NCBI GenBank assembly: GCA_033964015.1
Contig: CM066913.1
Span: 18,995,854-19,059,853, forward strand
DNA: 64,000 nt
Direction of reading: 5' to 3'
DNA from: Scolanthus callimorphus
Taxonomy: Eukaryota > Cnidaria > Anthozoa > Actiniaria > Edwardsiidae
How positions within the stretch are numbered: the first letter of the stretch is position 1; each line of letters opens with the position of its first letter. Of this stretch, positions 20,908 through 32,010 are shown in pieces. The notes beneath the pieces are model-generated. The model was not told the origin of the DNA, did not search any database, and saw nothing but the letters and a program-made list of their open reading frames with translations. The position numbers and the translations under genes were made by a program.

Positions 20908-21131
20908 GTAAACTTTGATGGAGTTGCCTCAAAAGGCACAAAATTTATGTGGGCAATTTGCATGGACATATTATAGACAGGTTACAGATTTCCCTAGTCG
21001 TGTATATACATGTACTTTACTGGCCCAAATGAATCATGCCATGCCTGAATCAGGTACATAAACACTATGCATGGTTTTCAGTTGACCAAGGCACTGTATG
21101 GTAAAGTGAACCAATTCGGTAAAGGCCCATA

Positions 21132-21256
21132 GAGCAGATTTCAGATGACTGTCGTGAGTAATTCGCAATTACTCTGTAATTACTCCTATAGCTTTTATTC
21201 AGAATTGTTGTAATTACTTTGCGATTGGTTTCACTACAGTCATGTGAAAACCGCTC
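21132..21256. mobile_element. MITE in SSX2IP intron 2, TA duplication
   Basis: 125 bp with ends GAGCAGATTTCAG and GTGAAAACCGCTC, flanked by TA (21130-21131, 21257-21258). The interior has inverted AATTACT/AGTAATT blocks. It is in the same family as the element at 12387. Confidence 0.75.
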
Positions 21257-21618
21257 TAAACAACCCAATTTTTATATGTGGAAAATCAGCCGTATAAATA
21301 AAAACAACAGCTGCTGTAGTTTTGCTGGAAGAATGTGCATTCTAAAAGACAAAAACAATGGCCTGCAAGGCATGGCCCAGTAATGTGCCTTTCAAACTAG
21401 TAGGATAAATCAGATTTTATTTTTAAAATTTCATCATTCAGTATTATTAAAAATAAAATGGATGGATAAAGCATACATAAAATGTATCTTCATAGTATGT
21501 TGATCAATCACAAGTATTTTTGCAGTTCTTACACTCATACAATCGTAAATACAATTTTTTTAAATTCATATGCTACTTTCCTCTTTTCATGACATAATTA
21601 TTTTTCTCTCTATTTTAG

Positions 21619-21676
21619 GAATCTAAGGTCTGAATGTGATAATGAGCATCTGTTGATTAGCCAGAAAAGATTAAAG
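21619..21676 (+). CDS. SSX2IP: SSX2IP exon 3
   Basis: 58-nt exon completing the split Arg codon, then NLRSECDNEHLLISQKRLK. The acceptor is CTATTTTAG and the donor GTTGGC is weak. The phase out is 0. Confidence 0.82.
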
Positions 21677-21797
21677 GTTGGCATGACTTCCAAATGAGCC
21701 TCTCAACAATTACAGCTCTAATTCCAGAATAATGTGTACTTTGTCTTTGGTGCAGTAAAGAAGCCAGAATAATTTCTGATATTTAATTATTTTTTAG

Positions 21798-21908
21798 GAG
21801 CAAGTAGAGAGTTTGCAGAGAGAGGTTGCTCAGTATCAAGAGGTTGAGAGACAACTTCAGCTAAAAATCAAACAGCTCAAAGAACAGCTGAAAAATGAGA
21901 TGGATGAG
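21798..21908 (+). CDS. SSX2IP: SSX2IP exon 4
   Basis: 37 codons of heptad-rich coiled coil (EQVESLQREVAQYQEVERQ, then KIKQLKEQLKNEMDE). Phase 0 on both sides. The acceptor is TTTTTTAG and the donor GTTTGT. Confidence 0.88.
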
Positions 21909-22151
21909 GTTTGTTTTTTATTCCTTCAAAATAGACAGCAAAATAGACGTCCTAATGCTCTGTTAAAGCATAGAGCTCTTGAGTTATTGTGTATTCATTA
22001 TACAATAGCCATGCAAAGTCACGCCCATAAAGTAGTGACAATTTAATTATCTATGACCTGTATTACGGAAGCAACTCTTTTTTTTGATCTGCTACTTTAT
22101 CCTCACTTGGAACATTATGTCAAGCACACTGTAATGAGATCAAAGATCTAA

Positions 22152-22325
22152 TGGGCAATTCCAGAAAATATATGTACACTTGGGACGGGAAACAATCGGA
22201 AATTCTGAATGGGAGGGGGTGCATGGGGAGGTAAGCATGGGGAGGTAAGCCATTTTGAAAATTCTGGATGCATGGGTGAATCAAAAACTAGTGCTGCCTG
22301 TACATATATTTTCTGGAATTGCCCA
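22152..22325. mobile_element. MITE in SSX2IP intron 4
   Basis: TGGGCAATTCCAGAAAATAT and its inverted partner (ATATTTTCTGGAATTGCCCA) bound a 174-bp element. A 14-bp direct duplication (GCATGGGGAGGTAA twice, near 22220) lies inside. It shares the CCAGAAAATAT core with the elements at 22617 and 36425. Confidence 0.7.
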
Positions 22326-22494
22326 ATGGAGGGAATCCGGACATTCATTTTTCCTCAGTCGAAATACCATTGACTTCTCGAACTCTTTTGAATGAAGATG
22401 TAATTATGAGTGTGTATTTCTGCTGTCTGCCCTGTCAGGCTTCCTGCAATAGGGTTAATAAACAGATTAGCACTATTTAATTATCATTATTAAG

Positions 22495-22598
22495 GTAAAG
22501 AAGACCAAAGCCAATGCCCAGCAACAACAGAAGCAATACAGCCATGAAAAGAAGAAGAGAGAAAGGAAATGAACAAACTGAAAGAGAGACTGCACCAG
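22495..22598 (+). CDS. SSX2IP: SSX2IP exon 5, apparent frameshift
   Basis: Enters in phase 0 with VKKTKANAQQQQKQYSHEKKKRERK and then meets TGA at 22570. One base over, the reading continues EMNKLKERLHQ to the donor at 22599, matching the family's KREREYNKLKERLHQ region. The exon has 104 nt where 105 are needed to join exon 6 in frame. One missing G in the AAAGGAAATG run (about 22563-22569) would explain it. This is either a real 1-nt deletion or a sequence error. Confidence 0.8.
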
Positions 22599-22616
22599 GT
22601 AACAACACTGTAAATG

Positions 22617-22773
22617 TGTGGTTCCAGAAAATATTCACCCCACCCCCCTTGAATTTCCAAAGGAAACTACAGTATATGTATGGAAGAAATTAGTAAATTG
22701 ACTCCCCCACCCCCACCTCTCTGGAATTTCCAATCCCTTCCTTGGGGGGTGGGGGATATTTTCTGAAACCACA
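22617..22773. mobile_element. MITE in SSX2IP intron 5
   Basis: 157 bp with ends TGTGGTTCCAGAAAATAT and GATATTTTCTGAAACCACA, plus C-rich and G-rich mirrored interiors (CACCCC against GGGGTGGGGG). It begins 18 bp after the exon 5 donor. Same family as 36425-36550. Confidence 0.75.
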
Positions 22774-22958
22774 TAATGTGTGTGTTGTACTGTATGCATG
22801 TGCTGTTCTAGGAAACCTAGCTAGAAACACCACACGCAATGCCAACAAAATATACATGTTTGGAATATTGGGAAATTAAGTGAAGGGTCATCAATATTTT
22901 GCTACTTTTGTACACATAAATAATCCATGAATTTATTACATTTCATGTTTTGTCATAG

Positions 22959-23059
22959 ATGTTATCAGATAAAAATCAAGAGAAAAGGATTGGCATGGAA
23001 ATTTTGAATTCATTACAAAGAGCAGATGGAAAGAGGGCAATGTGGAAAACTGGTAATAG
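22959..23059 (+). CDS. SSX2IP: SSX2IP exon 6
   Basis: Encodes MLSDKNQEKRIGMEILNSLQ then RADGKRAMWKTGN, a highly conserved stretch of the family. It ends with AG of a split Arg codon and a strong donor, GTAAGT. The acceptor is TTTGTCATAG. Confidence 0.88.
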
Positions 23060-23227
23060 GTAAGTGTTCTCAACCAGATGTTTGGAATTTTAACCTGCCG
23101 ATGTGCCAAGCATAGAAAGAGAGTGTGTATAGTGTATGTGTGGCAGGGGTACCCCTCTTATCCCCCTTATCCCGATAGTGGCTTTCAATTAAAATGTATT
23201 TATATTTCCCTTTATTTTATGTTGCAG

Positions 23228-23393
23228 AGATGAAAATGAAATGTACAGTTTATTAATTACAAATTATGAAGCCAGACAAAAAGAATTAATGAAGGAGAAT
23301 ACAGATCTGAGGGAGTCACTGCAAGCAATGCAGGCAGAGCTTATCAGTGTATTGAACCAACAGCATCAAGCATCTTATGACAGTGACTCAGGG
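23228..23393 (+). CDS. SSX2IP: SSX2IP exon 7
   Basis: Completes Arg, then DENEMYSLLITNYEARQKEL, the conserved EDEMYKILLNDYE-like segment, and a coiled coil ending SYDSDSG. The donor is GTGAGT, phase 0. The following 3.5 kb intron contains a degraded LINE. Confidence 0.88.
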
Positions 23394-24345
23394 GTGAGTA
23401 ATTGATATGAAACAGCACCAAACATCACCACTATGTCCAGTGTTTCCGTAGCCTGCAAATAGAAGCTAGTGGATTGCTTTTGATAAAAGTTATTGCACAC
23501 AAAGCATGTCCTTTTTGAAATCCACTCTCCATTCCTTGCTTGTTCCAGTCTCTAAGCTTTTGACTGCATGCAACAAGAATTCCAAAGCTCATAATTAATA
23601 TACAAGAGAGCCTGTTTGCAGACTAATGTTTCATCAAGTTTGTGGCAGGAGTTCTCTTGCTGAATGGAGTCTGCCCATCGTCATAGCCAGGGGTAGTTTC
23701 TGGATTCCAGCATATGGAGTTCCTCCTCTTAGATTTTTTACATTTTTTTTATTTAAACATATAATGACACAGAGTTTGCCTCAAGAGCAACTGAGCTCAT
23801 CAAGGAGGCTTACTCTGAATAGCAATTACATGAAATAATAGATATCTTAGATATCAAACATATCACTTTTTTTGGCCAACAGTAAATATGATTTGAATGA
23901 TGCTAAATTTAAATTCTGTAGATATGAAACATTCATTCCAGGATAGTTGTTGTTCTACTTCTCGTGACTAATCAGCGTGACTAATCAGCACGGTCATGCA
24001 TTTTCTTTGCTCTGTCGTTCTCGTCAGTTTTCTACTAGTACATCGTCCAAATTCCGAGACAATCAGCACCAAGCCTACTCTAACAACTTGGTTTACATCA
24101 TGGGAGTATTCATTGAGGGAAAACTACATCAATCGTCGAGTAACTCCGGGTTTTACTTCTCGTCTGGGCAAGTCACTGACTCGAGACGTTTTTGAGACTC
24201 ACTTCTGCAGCAATTGCTTAGATTCCAGGCATTGGAATGCTTTGTCTCCTTCACAGCAAAAAGGTGTTATCTTCCATCAAGGGAGTCTAGCTGGTCGTGC
24301 GGAATGGATGGTTATTGAGATCAAAACCAAGCGAAGCAAGCGCCC

Positions 24346-24720
24346 GTGCGTTTACTACTCAAACAATTCGACGAAACAACTTTCAAAGAAGATCTAGCGG
24401 CTCTTCCACTCAATCTAGTGTTTGGTGTCGATGATCCGAGTGAAAAACTTGACATCTTTAGCACGCTTTTGAAGTCGTGCATCGACAAACACGCCCCGCT
24501 AAGCCGAACGAAAATCACACGTCCACCTGCACCCTGGTTGAATAAGCATGACATCCGGGAAATACAGAAAGAGCGAAACAAATTACGACACTTGGCGCAT
24601 CAAACAAGCTCTCCTTCGGTATGGGACAAATTTCGCGAAGTTCGTAACAAAATCAAAACGAACATTAAGAAAGTTAAGCGCGAATTTCTTAAAAAGGCCC
24701 TGTCTTCAAAAAAAACCGAA
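24346..24720 (+). pseudogene. LINE ORF2 linker region, frame 1 fragment
   Basis: Reads QFDETTFKEDLAALPLN, PPAPWLNKHDIREIQKERNK and KVKREFLKKAL, the charged linker between endonuclease and reverse transcriptase in Jockey/CR1-type LINEs. An eight-A run at about 24708-24715 shifts the frame. With seven A the reading would continue KKPKELWNTIHRILNPSP into the reverse transcriptase. Confidence 0.7.
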
Positions 24721-26473
24721 AGAACTTTGGAATACTATTCATCGTATTTTGAACCCCAGTCCCCAGCCCATCAAGGCGGACCCAGACGTCCTCAATGCAC
24801 ACTTCAGTTCGACCTCACAACGCTTGCTTGGCGCTACAGCAACCAATGCAGGTTTCCTATCAGAACTTATAGACTCTTTTGGGAACGACGATAGTGACTT
24901 TACTAAATTTCATCTCCGTCCTGTCAACTATTGTGAAGTACTGAAGTCCTTGAAGACTATGCGTACTGACTGTTCAACAGGAGCTGACCAGATCCCAGCG
25001 AAGTACTTAAAAATGAGTGCTGAAACAATCACGTCTCCACTGACTCACGTTCTAAATAGCTTCATCTCTGAACGCTCCTTCCCAGGGGCCTGGAAAATAG
25101 CGCGCGTGTCTCCGATCCCAAAAGTTGACACCCCAGTTCAGAACGACGATTTCCGTCCGATTTCAATCCTTCCAGTTCTCTCTAAAGTTTACGAAAGGCT
25201 TGTTCTGGGTCAGCTTCGACAATTCATAGAGAGGCGGCAGGTATTAAGAGGCGGAGTTAACGGCTATCGCAAAGGCCATTCGACCTCCACAGTTCTTTTG
25301 CGCATCCGAGACGACATCATAAACGCAATGAACAAGGGTGAGGTTACGCTGATAGCTTTCGCTGACTTTTCTAAAGCGTTCGATACCGTTGACTACTCAG
25401 TTATAATACGCAAGTTGTATGGTATCGGGTTTTCAAACGAAGCACTGCAGTGGATCCTAAGCTACCTGTCGTCGCGCAAACAGTTTGTTCAGGTTAACGA
25501 CAAGCAATCCAATATGGCGGACGTTAAATTTGGCGTTCCGCAAGGCTCTATTCTGGGACCGGTATTGTTTAACCTTTATGTGAACGATCTTGAGGACTGT
25601 TTGCACGATAGTTGCTACTGCCTCCAATACGCCGATGACACCACACTCTACCAGCACAGTACACCCAAGAACCTGGACAGTTGCATCCAGATGATGAATG
25701 AGAATCTACAAAGCATCGAATCCTGGGCATCAACGTCCAATCTTCTGTTGAACGAGAAGAAGACCAAGCAGATGCTAGTCACCACCCGACAGATGTCTCG
25801 GGTACACGATTTAGGAACTCTGACACCCATGCTTATGCTAAAACACCAAGTCTTAGATAGAGTAGATAAGTTCAAGCTGTTAGGCACCTGGTTAAGTGAA
25901 GATCTCAAATGGACCCACCACGTCAACCAAGTGACCTCTTCCTGCTACAAAGTGTTGTCAACTCTGCGCAAAATAAAGAACATGACTCCACTAGATATTA
26001 AGAAATCCTTAGCGCAAAGTTTAATCCTTTCCAAGCTAAATTTCAATGACACGGTATCGTACCCACTGCCAGCATTCCTACAGAAACGAGTTCAAAGAGT
26101 ACAGAATGCCGCTGCCGGGTTCGTACTGAATCGCTTCTGTACGGAGAGTGATGTACTAAGGCTTGGCTCGTTGCCAACGTTAGAGAACACAGAATACAAT
26201 ATCCTTAAGCTAGTACACAGAGCTTTATATAGCACTTCATGGCCAGACAAGCTAGAGTTGACAAGACACAATACACAGAGACAGTTACGCTCAAGTAATG
26301 CCCCCCTCCTGCAGATTTCATTAGTTAAGGGGACACTGCAAGACACAGCAGCCAATCTTTTTAATAAGTTGCCTGCACATTTAAGATCATGTTCAGATTT
26401 TAATAATTTTAAGAAAGAATGTTTTCATATTTTTAAAAACAAAGCTTCACGTCGCGTAATTAATAGGAATTAA
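24716..26473 (+). pseudogene. LINE reverse transcriptase region
   Basis: About 585 codons open to TAA at 26471. Motifs in order are GADQIPAKYLK, FRPISILPVLSKVYE, FADFSKAFDTVDY (motif A Asp), GVPQGSILGPVLFNLYVNDL and YADDTTLY (catalytic Asp pair near 25634-25639), then thumb-like helices and a C-terminal domain without a restriction-type endonuclease. The reverse transcriptase itself is intact, but the element lacks a working endonuclease. An ATG at 24548 exists in this frame, but the codons before about 24715 are not the real protein. Confidence 0.82.
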
Positions 26474-26628
26474 AGGACATATTATTATTAGTGTACATAG
26501 ATATTCATTATTAATATTCTTAGCTTTTAATTAATTATATTGTACATATTTTAACTTTTATTTTGTTTACATAGTAGTTATTTATTTTATATGCAGATGT
26601 TAAGGTACCATGTAGAGAAACTGCAATA

Positions 26629-26750
<122 letters not shown>

Positions 26751-26916
26751 TTCTCCTGAAATGTCTGTCTATACCCCTGCTTTAGGAAGTCAGCAAAATA
26801 TGGAGTGGAGATTGATGACTGTTACTTACTGTTACCTGCAGTGCCCTCAAACGGGGAGCAATAAATCTGTTATTTTGATCAGTTTCTTCCCTCAATTGTT
26901 CCACTATTTTTAATAG

Positions 26917-26992
26917 GATGACAACAGTGCATTGTCTGTGAGAAGTCTGCCTGCTGGTCATTTTAACATGCCATACGAATTAGTAAGAGAAG
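26917..26992 (+). CDS. SSX2IP: SSX2IP exon 8
   Basis: Short exon DDNSALSVRSLPAGHFNMPY ELVRE, corresponding to the linker before the second coiled coil. It ends with one base (G) of a split Gly codon before GTAAGA; phase 1 matches exon 9. Confidence 0.82.
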
Positions 26993-27489
26993 GTAAGATA
27001 TCAATCAATTGTTCTCACTGCAATTAAAGTACATTTGAATACATAACTTAATGAAGGCACAGAACAAACTGTAAACCCCAGGCTACACAGAAGCACGCTA
27101 TGGAGGGCAGTGTGTTGTGCTTCAAAAATTAGAATGGAAAGCTTGGATTTTATGCGCTTTCTGTGAAGAAGCCGGAAACTATGCATTACCCTCATGTTGT
27201 TTGGAAACAGAAAATTCCTCTGCCATGCAGTATTTAATGACAAAATTTGTTGCCTTGAGCAATGACTTTGCGTAGCTTAATTATTAGCGTGAAGCAACGT
27301 AACTTTCTTGAAACATTTTTGCTAATCTTTATAGCCAGGGCCTGTAGACAATTTTGTTCTTGGGTGTTTGTCTGGCTATGGTCAGGGCAGCCTTTCTGTA
27401 AATATAGTATTTAGTGTTGGTAAAATGTACTGAAAGTTTCCTCCCACTTTCATAATTTACCAAATTACACTCAAATGATCGTTTTCCAG

Positions 27490-27683
27490 GTATCGAGAAG
27501 AGTTTACGCGAAAAATGGCGGATGCTTAGATCAAAGTTAGATCAAGCGAACAAGGCATCAGCTTCACCGGCTAAGAATTCATCATCGGAAGACAAAAATG
27601 GACTGGAAGAAAATCTCGACAAACTCAAGAAACAACTCGATAACTATCGTCATATTGTGGAGCAGCAAGAATCGCTTATTGAG
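27490..27683 (+). CDS. SSX2IP: SSX2IP exon 9
   Basis: Continues GIEKSLREKWRMLRSKLDQ, the conserved IRKQWRILKSHVEKL-like helix. A Ser-rich linker follows, and then LDKLKKQLDNYRHIVEQQES. The acceptor is TTTTCCAG and the donor GTGAGC, phase 0. Confidence 0.88.
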
Positions 27684-28197
27684 GTGAGCGTGACTTTGGA
27701 CGTCTGCGTACGTATAAATATGACAATTTAAAATTGAAATTATAAATTACTCTGGCACTATCAAAATCAAGCGCGCGGATTGGCTCATTCAGGGAACCAT
27801 TGCGCGATAAATTGTCAAGACAAACGCTGATCTTTGTTTGTTTGTTCTGAGCCAGACCTTGCAGTCGAAAGATGATGAACGAAGCGAGGGACAAAATACT
27901 TCGATACTGGTAAGGGACAGACCATTAGAATCCAGAAAAAAAATAACGCGCAAGCTTCTGAGCTAGAAAAATAAATTCCTGCAAGCCGGTCAGGCAGAAG
28001 AAAACAACAGCCTCGGCTCACAAAAAATTGCGGCACTCATCTGAGCCAGGAAAAAAAAAATATCCTGCACAAGAAAAACCTGCAACCTCAGCGGAAATAT
28101 CTCATGGTCTGAAGGATGTCACAGTCAATCAGAATTGAGGCACTCAGTCAATCAGAATTGAGGCGAGCTTTTATGAATATTTCATTTCTGTTTTCAG
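27684..28197 (+). other. SSX2IP intron 9
   Basis: 0.51 kb. A short direct repeat, TCAGTCAATCAGAATTGAGG (near 28121 and 28143), lies before the acceptor. No element was recognised. Confidence 0.6.
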
Positions 28198-28326
28198 AGT
28201 GACTCCAGAATATGCGAAGAGTGGGAAAGACTGCTGAAAGAAAGGTCGCTATATCACGAGCAAAAGGAAACATTCGAAACAGAACGGAAGAACTTCACGG
28301 ATGCCGCCATTAAACTTGGGCAGGAG
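28198..28326 (+). CDS. SSX2IP: SSX2IP exon 10
   Basis: Encodes SDSRICEEWERLLKERSLY and KNFTDAAIKLGQE, equivalent to the family's RRSFTEAAIRLGLER segment. Phase 0 both sides; the donor is GTTCGT. Confidence 0.88.
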
Positions 28327-28606
28327 GTTCGTGTGACTCGGGCTTCCTGTGGAATACCAAAAGTAGTATATTGTGCACCGGATTGGTAGCGAAACTCGGA
28401 CATATTTTTACGAAGCAGTTGTAAAGACAAATGCCAAGTAGCAGCGTACGCAGCCTATAGGCCTGCAGGCTATGGTTTGTACAGGGGGGGGGGGGGGGGG
28501 AACTTTGATACAAGTAGTGTACCGATCGATTTTCACATTGCAGATTTGTTATAAACTGACACCAAGCTAGAGCGTTACGTATGGCTTGATATGTATACTA
28601 CTCTTC

Positions 28607-28892
28607 CCAGTAGACCGTTACACCTCTCGATTTTTCAGCCCACCTGCGGCTGTCTCAAATTGATCGCGTGATCGCCTTTAATGTACCACGTGATGCGTTT
28701 TTTATGCCGTACCACGTGATCAGTATTTGTGGGCGTAAACGTTGAGGGTTGCGTGCCACGTTTTGTTTTGCTGTGTTCAAACAAAGTCTACGCCCACAAC
28801 TGTTAATTACGTGGTAGAAAACAACCCATAACGTGGTACATAAAATCGTGTTCACGCGATCAATTTGAGACAGAGGTGTGACGGTCTACTGG
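28607..28892. mobile_element. Inverted-repeat element in SSX2IP intron 10
   Basis: CCAGTAGACCGTTACACCTC on the left mirrors GAGGTGTGACGGTCTACTGG on the right. Inner mirrored blocks (TCTCAAATTGATCGCGTGA; CCACGT; GTGGGCGTA) extend each arm to over 100 bp. 286 bp, non-coding. A poly-G tract (28486-28500) lies upstream. Confidence 0.8.
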
Positions 28893-28970
28893 CAAGAATA
28901 GTAAGAAGAGGTCGAGAGCGAGCTTCTTTTGAGGTATAAGTCAACTAGTTTTGTCTTTTTTTATCGACAG

Positions 28971-29070
28971 CGTAAGAAATTTGAAGATGAGCGAGCAACC
29001 TTCTATAAACAGCAGCTCATGTTAACACCTCAGCAACGCAGAATATCGGCAGGATCGAAAAAATCACGTT
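28971..29070 (+). CDS. SSX2IP: SSX2IP exon 11
   Basis: Encodes RKKFEDERATFYKQQLMLTP, matching the vertebrate RKAFEEERASWLKQQFLNMT region, then a basic tail. It ends in phase 1 before the strong donor GTAAGT. Confidence 0.86.
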
Positions 29071-29171
29071 GTAAGTACTAATTTCAGCCTAGAGTGTACT
29101 TCAGCCTAGGCGCACTTCAGCTTTCACACGAGGTTAATTCCTTATCTCCACTCAGCCTAGAGTGTGTATCC

Positions 29172-29339
29172 TAGACTGCTAGCAGCCCCTAATTTGGCGC
29201 GTTCCCAGAGAAGCGTGCGAACCCCAGACGGACACCCGAGGAGCGCCTGATCCTTGGTGGCAGGCGTGCCGTTGGAGTTCGTCGGGGGTTCGCGCGCTTC
29301 TCTGGGAACGCGCCAAAGTAGAGGCTGCTAGCAGTCTAT
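29172..29339. mobile_element. Inverted-repeat MITE in SSX2IP intron 11
   Basis: TAGACTGCTAGCAGCC and GGCTGCTAGCAGTCTA bound 168 bp. Inner arms (GGCGCGTTCCCAGAGAAGCG) mirror each other too. It is GC-rich compared with its surroundings. Confidence 0.8.
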
Positions 29340-29388
29340 GTTTGTCCCTGTGCGTGCATGTCAACAAACAATGTTTTTTTCTGTCTAG

Positions 29389-29583
29389 CCTCCGATGGTC
29401 GAACAAGTCCTCCAAAGCTACAGTTTAGCACCCCGATGTTCTCGCCCGCGCCGCGGAAGACTGGGATAGCGCGAATCCCGTTAGGGTCCCGCGGGATGGC
29501 CCCGTGACCAGTCCAACAACTCAAGATTTGTATCAAGCGTTGTCGCTTCCAACAGACGGCGAAGATGGAGCAATTCTAAACGA
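29389..29583 (+). CDS. SSX2IP: SSX2IP exon 12, apparent frameshift
   Basis: Enters in frame with exon 11 (SDGRTSPPKLQFSTPMFSPA, then RIPLGSRG) and reaches TGA soon after 29500. From about 29495 the adjacent frame reads DGPVTSPTTQDLYQALSLP and joins exon 13 in phase 2 (GAG split over the junction). One missing G in CGCGGGATGG (29491-29499) would restore a single reading. As in exon 5, the deficit is a G in a short G run. Confidence 0.75.
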
Positions 29584-29619
29584 GTAAGGCCTGACGTTCG
29601 CCATATTTTGCTATATTCA

Positions 29620-29871
29620 CAGGGCTCGAAATCGAAAAAAAACTTAGCCTGCCATTTTTTAATCTTTTGCAAGCCATGCAAATTTTGGACTACCATAAGT
29701 TTCTTTACTGTGTTATATTTTAGAATCTACTCATGAAAGGTCATATGGGGAACGCGTCCCAAGACTAGTCTTGCCTGCCATCATATTATTTATTTGGTAG
29801 TTCTTTTGGCCTGCCGATCCTACATTTTGGCCTGACGTTTGGCGGTTGGCAGGCTGCTATTTCGAGCCCTG
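29620..29871. mobile_element. hAT-like MITE, 252 bp
   Basis: The ends CAGGGCTCGAAAT and ATTTCGAGCCCTG are inverted. It interrupts a repeat whose uninterrupted relative reads GCTATATTCACCTATAGG at about 42650. The duplication is unclear because the right flank starts ATCACC. Confidence 0.7.
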
Positions 29872-30009
29872 ATCACCTATAGGTTATATTCACCTAAAAG
29901 CATTTGGGATCGCGCGCGCAATTTATTACGAGAAACTAAATACCTCTAAGCGGTATTTTTTTTTTGTCGGAAATCTTAAAAGTCACTTGAGTAATTATAC
30001 TAAAACAAT

Positions 30010-30030
30010 TACGGAGCCTCAGGCTCCGTA
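30010..30030. repeat. Perfect 10-bp-arm hairpin
   Basis: TACGGAGCCT, one spacer base, AGGCTCCGTA. It belongs to the repeat family also present near 42820, where the hairpin has decayed. Confidence 0.75.
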
Positions 30031-30165
30031 AATATCGGCGAATAGTCAACTCGACTTCGTATCGGTGACTATTTAAACAATTAGATTACGAGCTCGAGAT
30101 TTCTATGAGTGATAGCTGACTCGCACACACCTTGGAATAATGAAACTTTTTAGAGGCCGCCATTG

Positions 30166-30285
30166 TTTTGTTTTTCTTCAAAACGACGGTATTTTCAAAA
30201 CTCACTATCTATGACTCAATAGATAGTGAGTTTTGAGCCAATCAGAATGCAGGATTCGTGATAGTATGCGAGTGTGATTTTACTA
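30166..30285 (+). repeat. Dispersed repeat, copy 1 (with AP-1-like loop)
   Basis: About 120 bp nearly identical to 51448-51567. It contains ACTCACTATCT and AGATAGTGAGT arms around ATGACTCAAT, so a TGACTCA AP-1-type site lies in the loop, followed by GAGCCAATCAGAATGCAGG. Confidence 0.75.
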
Positions 30286-30608
30286 ATTGCCCATAATTGT
30301 TAAGAGTCTTGGTATTACGCGCGCCGATGTCTCAGGTGTAAAATTCTATTTTTAGAGACACCACACAGGCGCGCGCCTGGCTATGCACTTCTGAAATTGC
30401 AAACATTACTTGTAAACAAAAGCTAAAAAAAGAAAAAAGTCTTTGGTCACTTGATCATGTCGTCTGCGAGATCTGCGACATTATCCAGTCTTCTAATCTC
30501 TTATTCAGGGATTCCTCCCTCCCCCCCCCAAAAAAAAAGAAAAGAAAAGAAAACAGATACTAAAAATTAAATCCACAAGAACGCATTTCAGTGTTTTCTC
30601 TCTTGTAG

Positions 30609-30792
30609 GACGCCCAAATATCTCCCCTCTTTGGGTTCACCTGAACTCACTGACTCAACTGCTCAGCGGGCCAGCGGTTCAGAGACCAAGGAAAATGTCC
30701 CCAGCGCGTCAAAGAACAGACGGATTAACGAACATGCAGAGAATGTGAAGAGAGCTTTACAACTCAAGCAGCAAAGTCCATCATATGAATAA
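30609..30792 (+). CDS. SSX2IP: SSX2IP exon 13 (last)
   Basis: Completes Glu, then TPKYLPSLGSPELTDSTAQR, a polar low-complexity stretch, and the basic C-terminal helix NVKRALQLKQQ, ending SPSYE before TAA at 30790-30792. A possible AATAAA polyadenylation signal is at 31423. Confidence 0.83.
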
Positions 30793-31522
30793 CAATGATC
30801 TATTTGAAGATATCTCTTCGCGCGGCGCTCTTCAAAACTTCATCACAGGAAAATGCTAAGATTGGCGTTATAGAGGCTTTCGATACTGCTATGGGCGGAG
30901 GTGTACCCTGTGGATTTTCTAGTACAATCTTTAAAGCTACCTACAATGTTAGCTATACTTTCTTCAGGTTGAACTGAAGAAGATGGTATTTGACGCCATT
31001 CCAAGGGGATGCACAAGGTATAGGGATTTTAATATATTTGTTAATACTGTAGAGAGAGTTGCGCAAACATTATACTACACCGAAGAGACAATAGCCTTGC
31101 AGAAACGTTTAGGCATTATTCTAAAACATAACTGTATTATACGACTGTGGCATTTTCCAAATAAAATAGCACACCCAGAAAGAACTCAAAATATGTTTGC
31201 GTGTTGTATAAGAAGAAATGCTAAAGTTCGCGATGTGTTCTGCATGTCAAAATACTTGAGTGGTTTGTTACGGGATGTGGGAAAATACCACCCGCATTGC
31301 AGGAGGAAACATATAATACGATTCATTTCTATCCCTTCGCTTATAAGCCACGAACATAATAACGACAAGACAATAGCTGGAGTGTGACATTGCAATTCAG
31401 TGCTTGCACTGCAAGAGGCGTAAATAAACTTATCTATCTATCTATTCAATAGACTAGAATTTCTATCAAAATATATTTGAAAACTATGTTTACAACCATA
31501 TGACTAAGAAATACATAAATCC

Positions 31523-31617
31523 GTACACTGCGCGCGAAAAACCCACTGGGATAAAACCCACTTCTTTGGGACAAAAACCCAGTGGGAAACGGACCCTGCT
31601 CGCAAAAAGCAGTGTAC
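31523..31617. mobile_element. Short inverted-repeat MITE, 95 bp
   Basis: GTACACTGC and GCAGTGTAC bound the element. The inner ACCCACTGGG and CCCAGTGGG pair mirror each other as well. Confidence 0.65.
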
Positions 31618-31882
31618 AACTCCGAGGGCTAGAGTTTTAATCCTAACCACGAGAATAAATATTTATTTTAAATTCTAAACTATAACAAGTGAAATTTGGT
31701 CACAATAAAACATCTCGTTTTGTTGTTCAACAAGCGAGAGAAAGGTCGCTAATTTAAACAATGTATATATATATAGCCGAAATAAACAATAAAGGCTATC
31801 CATAATAGGAAATCTATTGTCCAATGACAACAGAAGGTATGCTACGGAACCGCAATGAAAACGCTTTCCTGCTCACGTACTA

Positions 31883-32010
31883 GTCCAATACTCTGACAAA
31901 TTTATGCATGGTATTGTTCTTCTCCATTGTATTGCCTCGTTCTATAATACACTCCATTGCACTCCATTGTTTTAGACAATGCCTTGCATAAATTTGTCAG
32001 TGTATTGGAC
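31883..32010. mobile_element. Inverted-repeat MITE, 128 bp
   Basis: GTCCAATAC followed by GACAAATTTATGCA mirrors TGCATAAATTTGTC followed by GTATTGGAC. CTCCATTG direct repeats fill the centre. Confidence 0.75.

Larger units (their letters stand above)
29584..30608 (+). other. SSX2IP intron 12
   Basis: Holds a MITE (29620-29871), a diverged repeat shared with about 42650-42870, a 21-bp hairpin (30010-30030) and a repeat shared with 51448-51567. The acceptor is CTCTTGTAG. Confidence 0.65.

Noticed and set aside
24548..24714. Start of the LINE protein at the ATG at 24548
   Set aside because: The true reading up to the A run is in the other frame; these codons are not family-like.
30983..31387. 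134-codon plus-strand frame after SSX2IP
   Set aside because: It starts after the SSX2IP stop, has no motif, and is in a likely 3' UTR or LINE-tail region.
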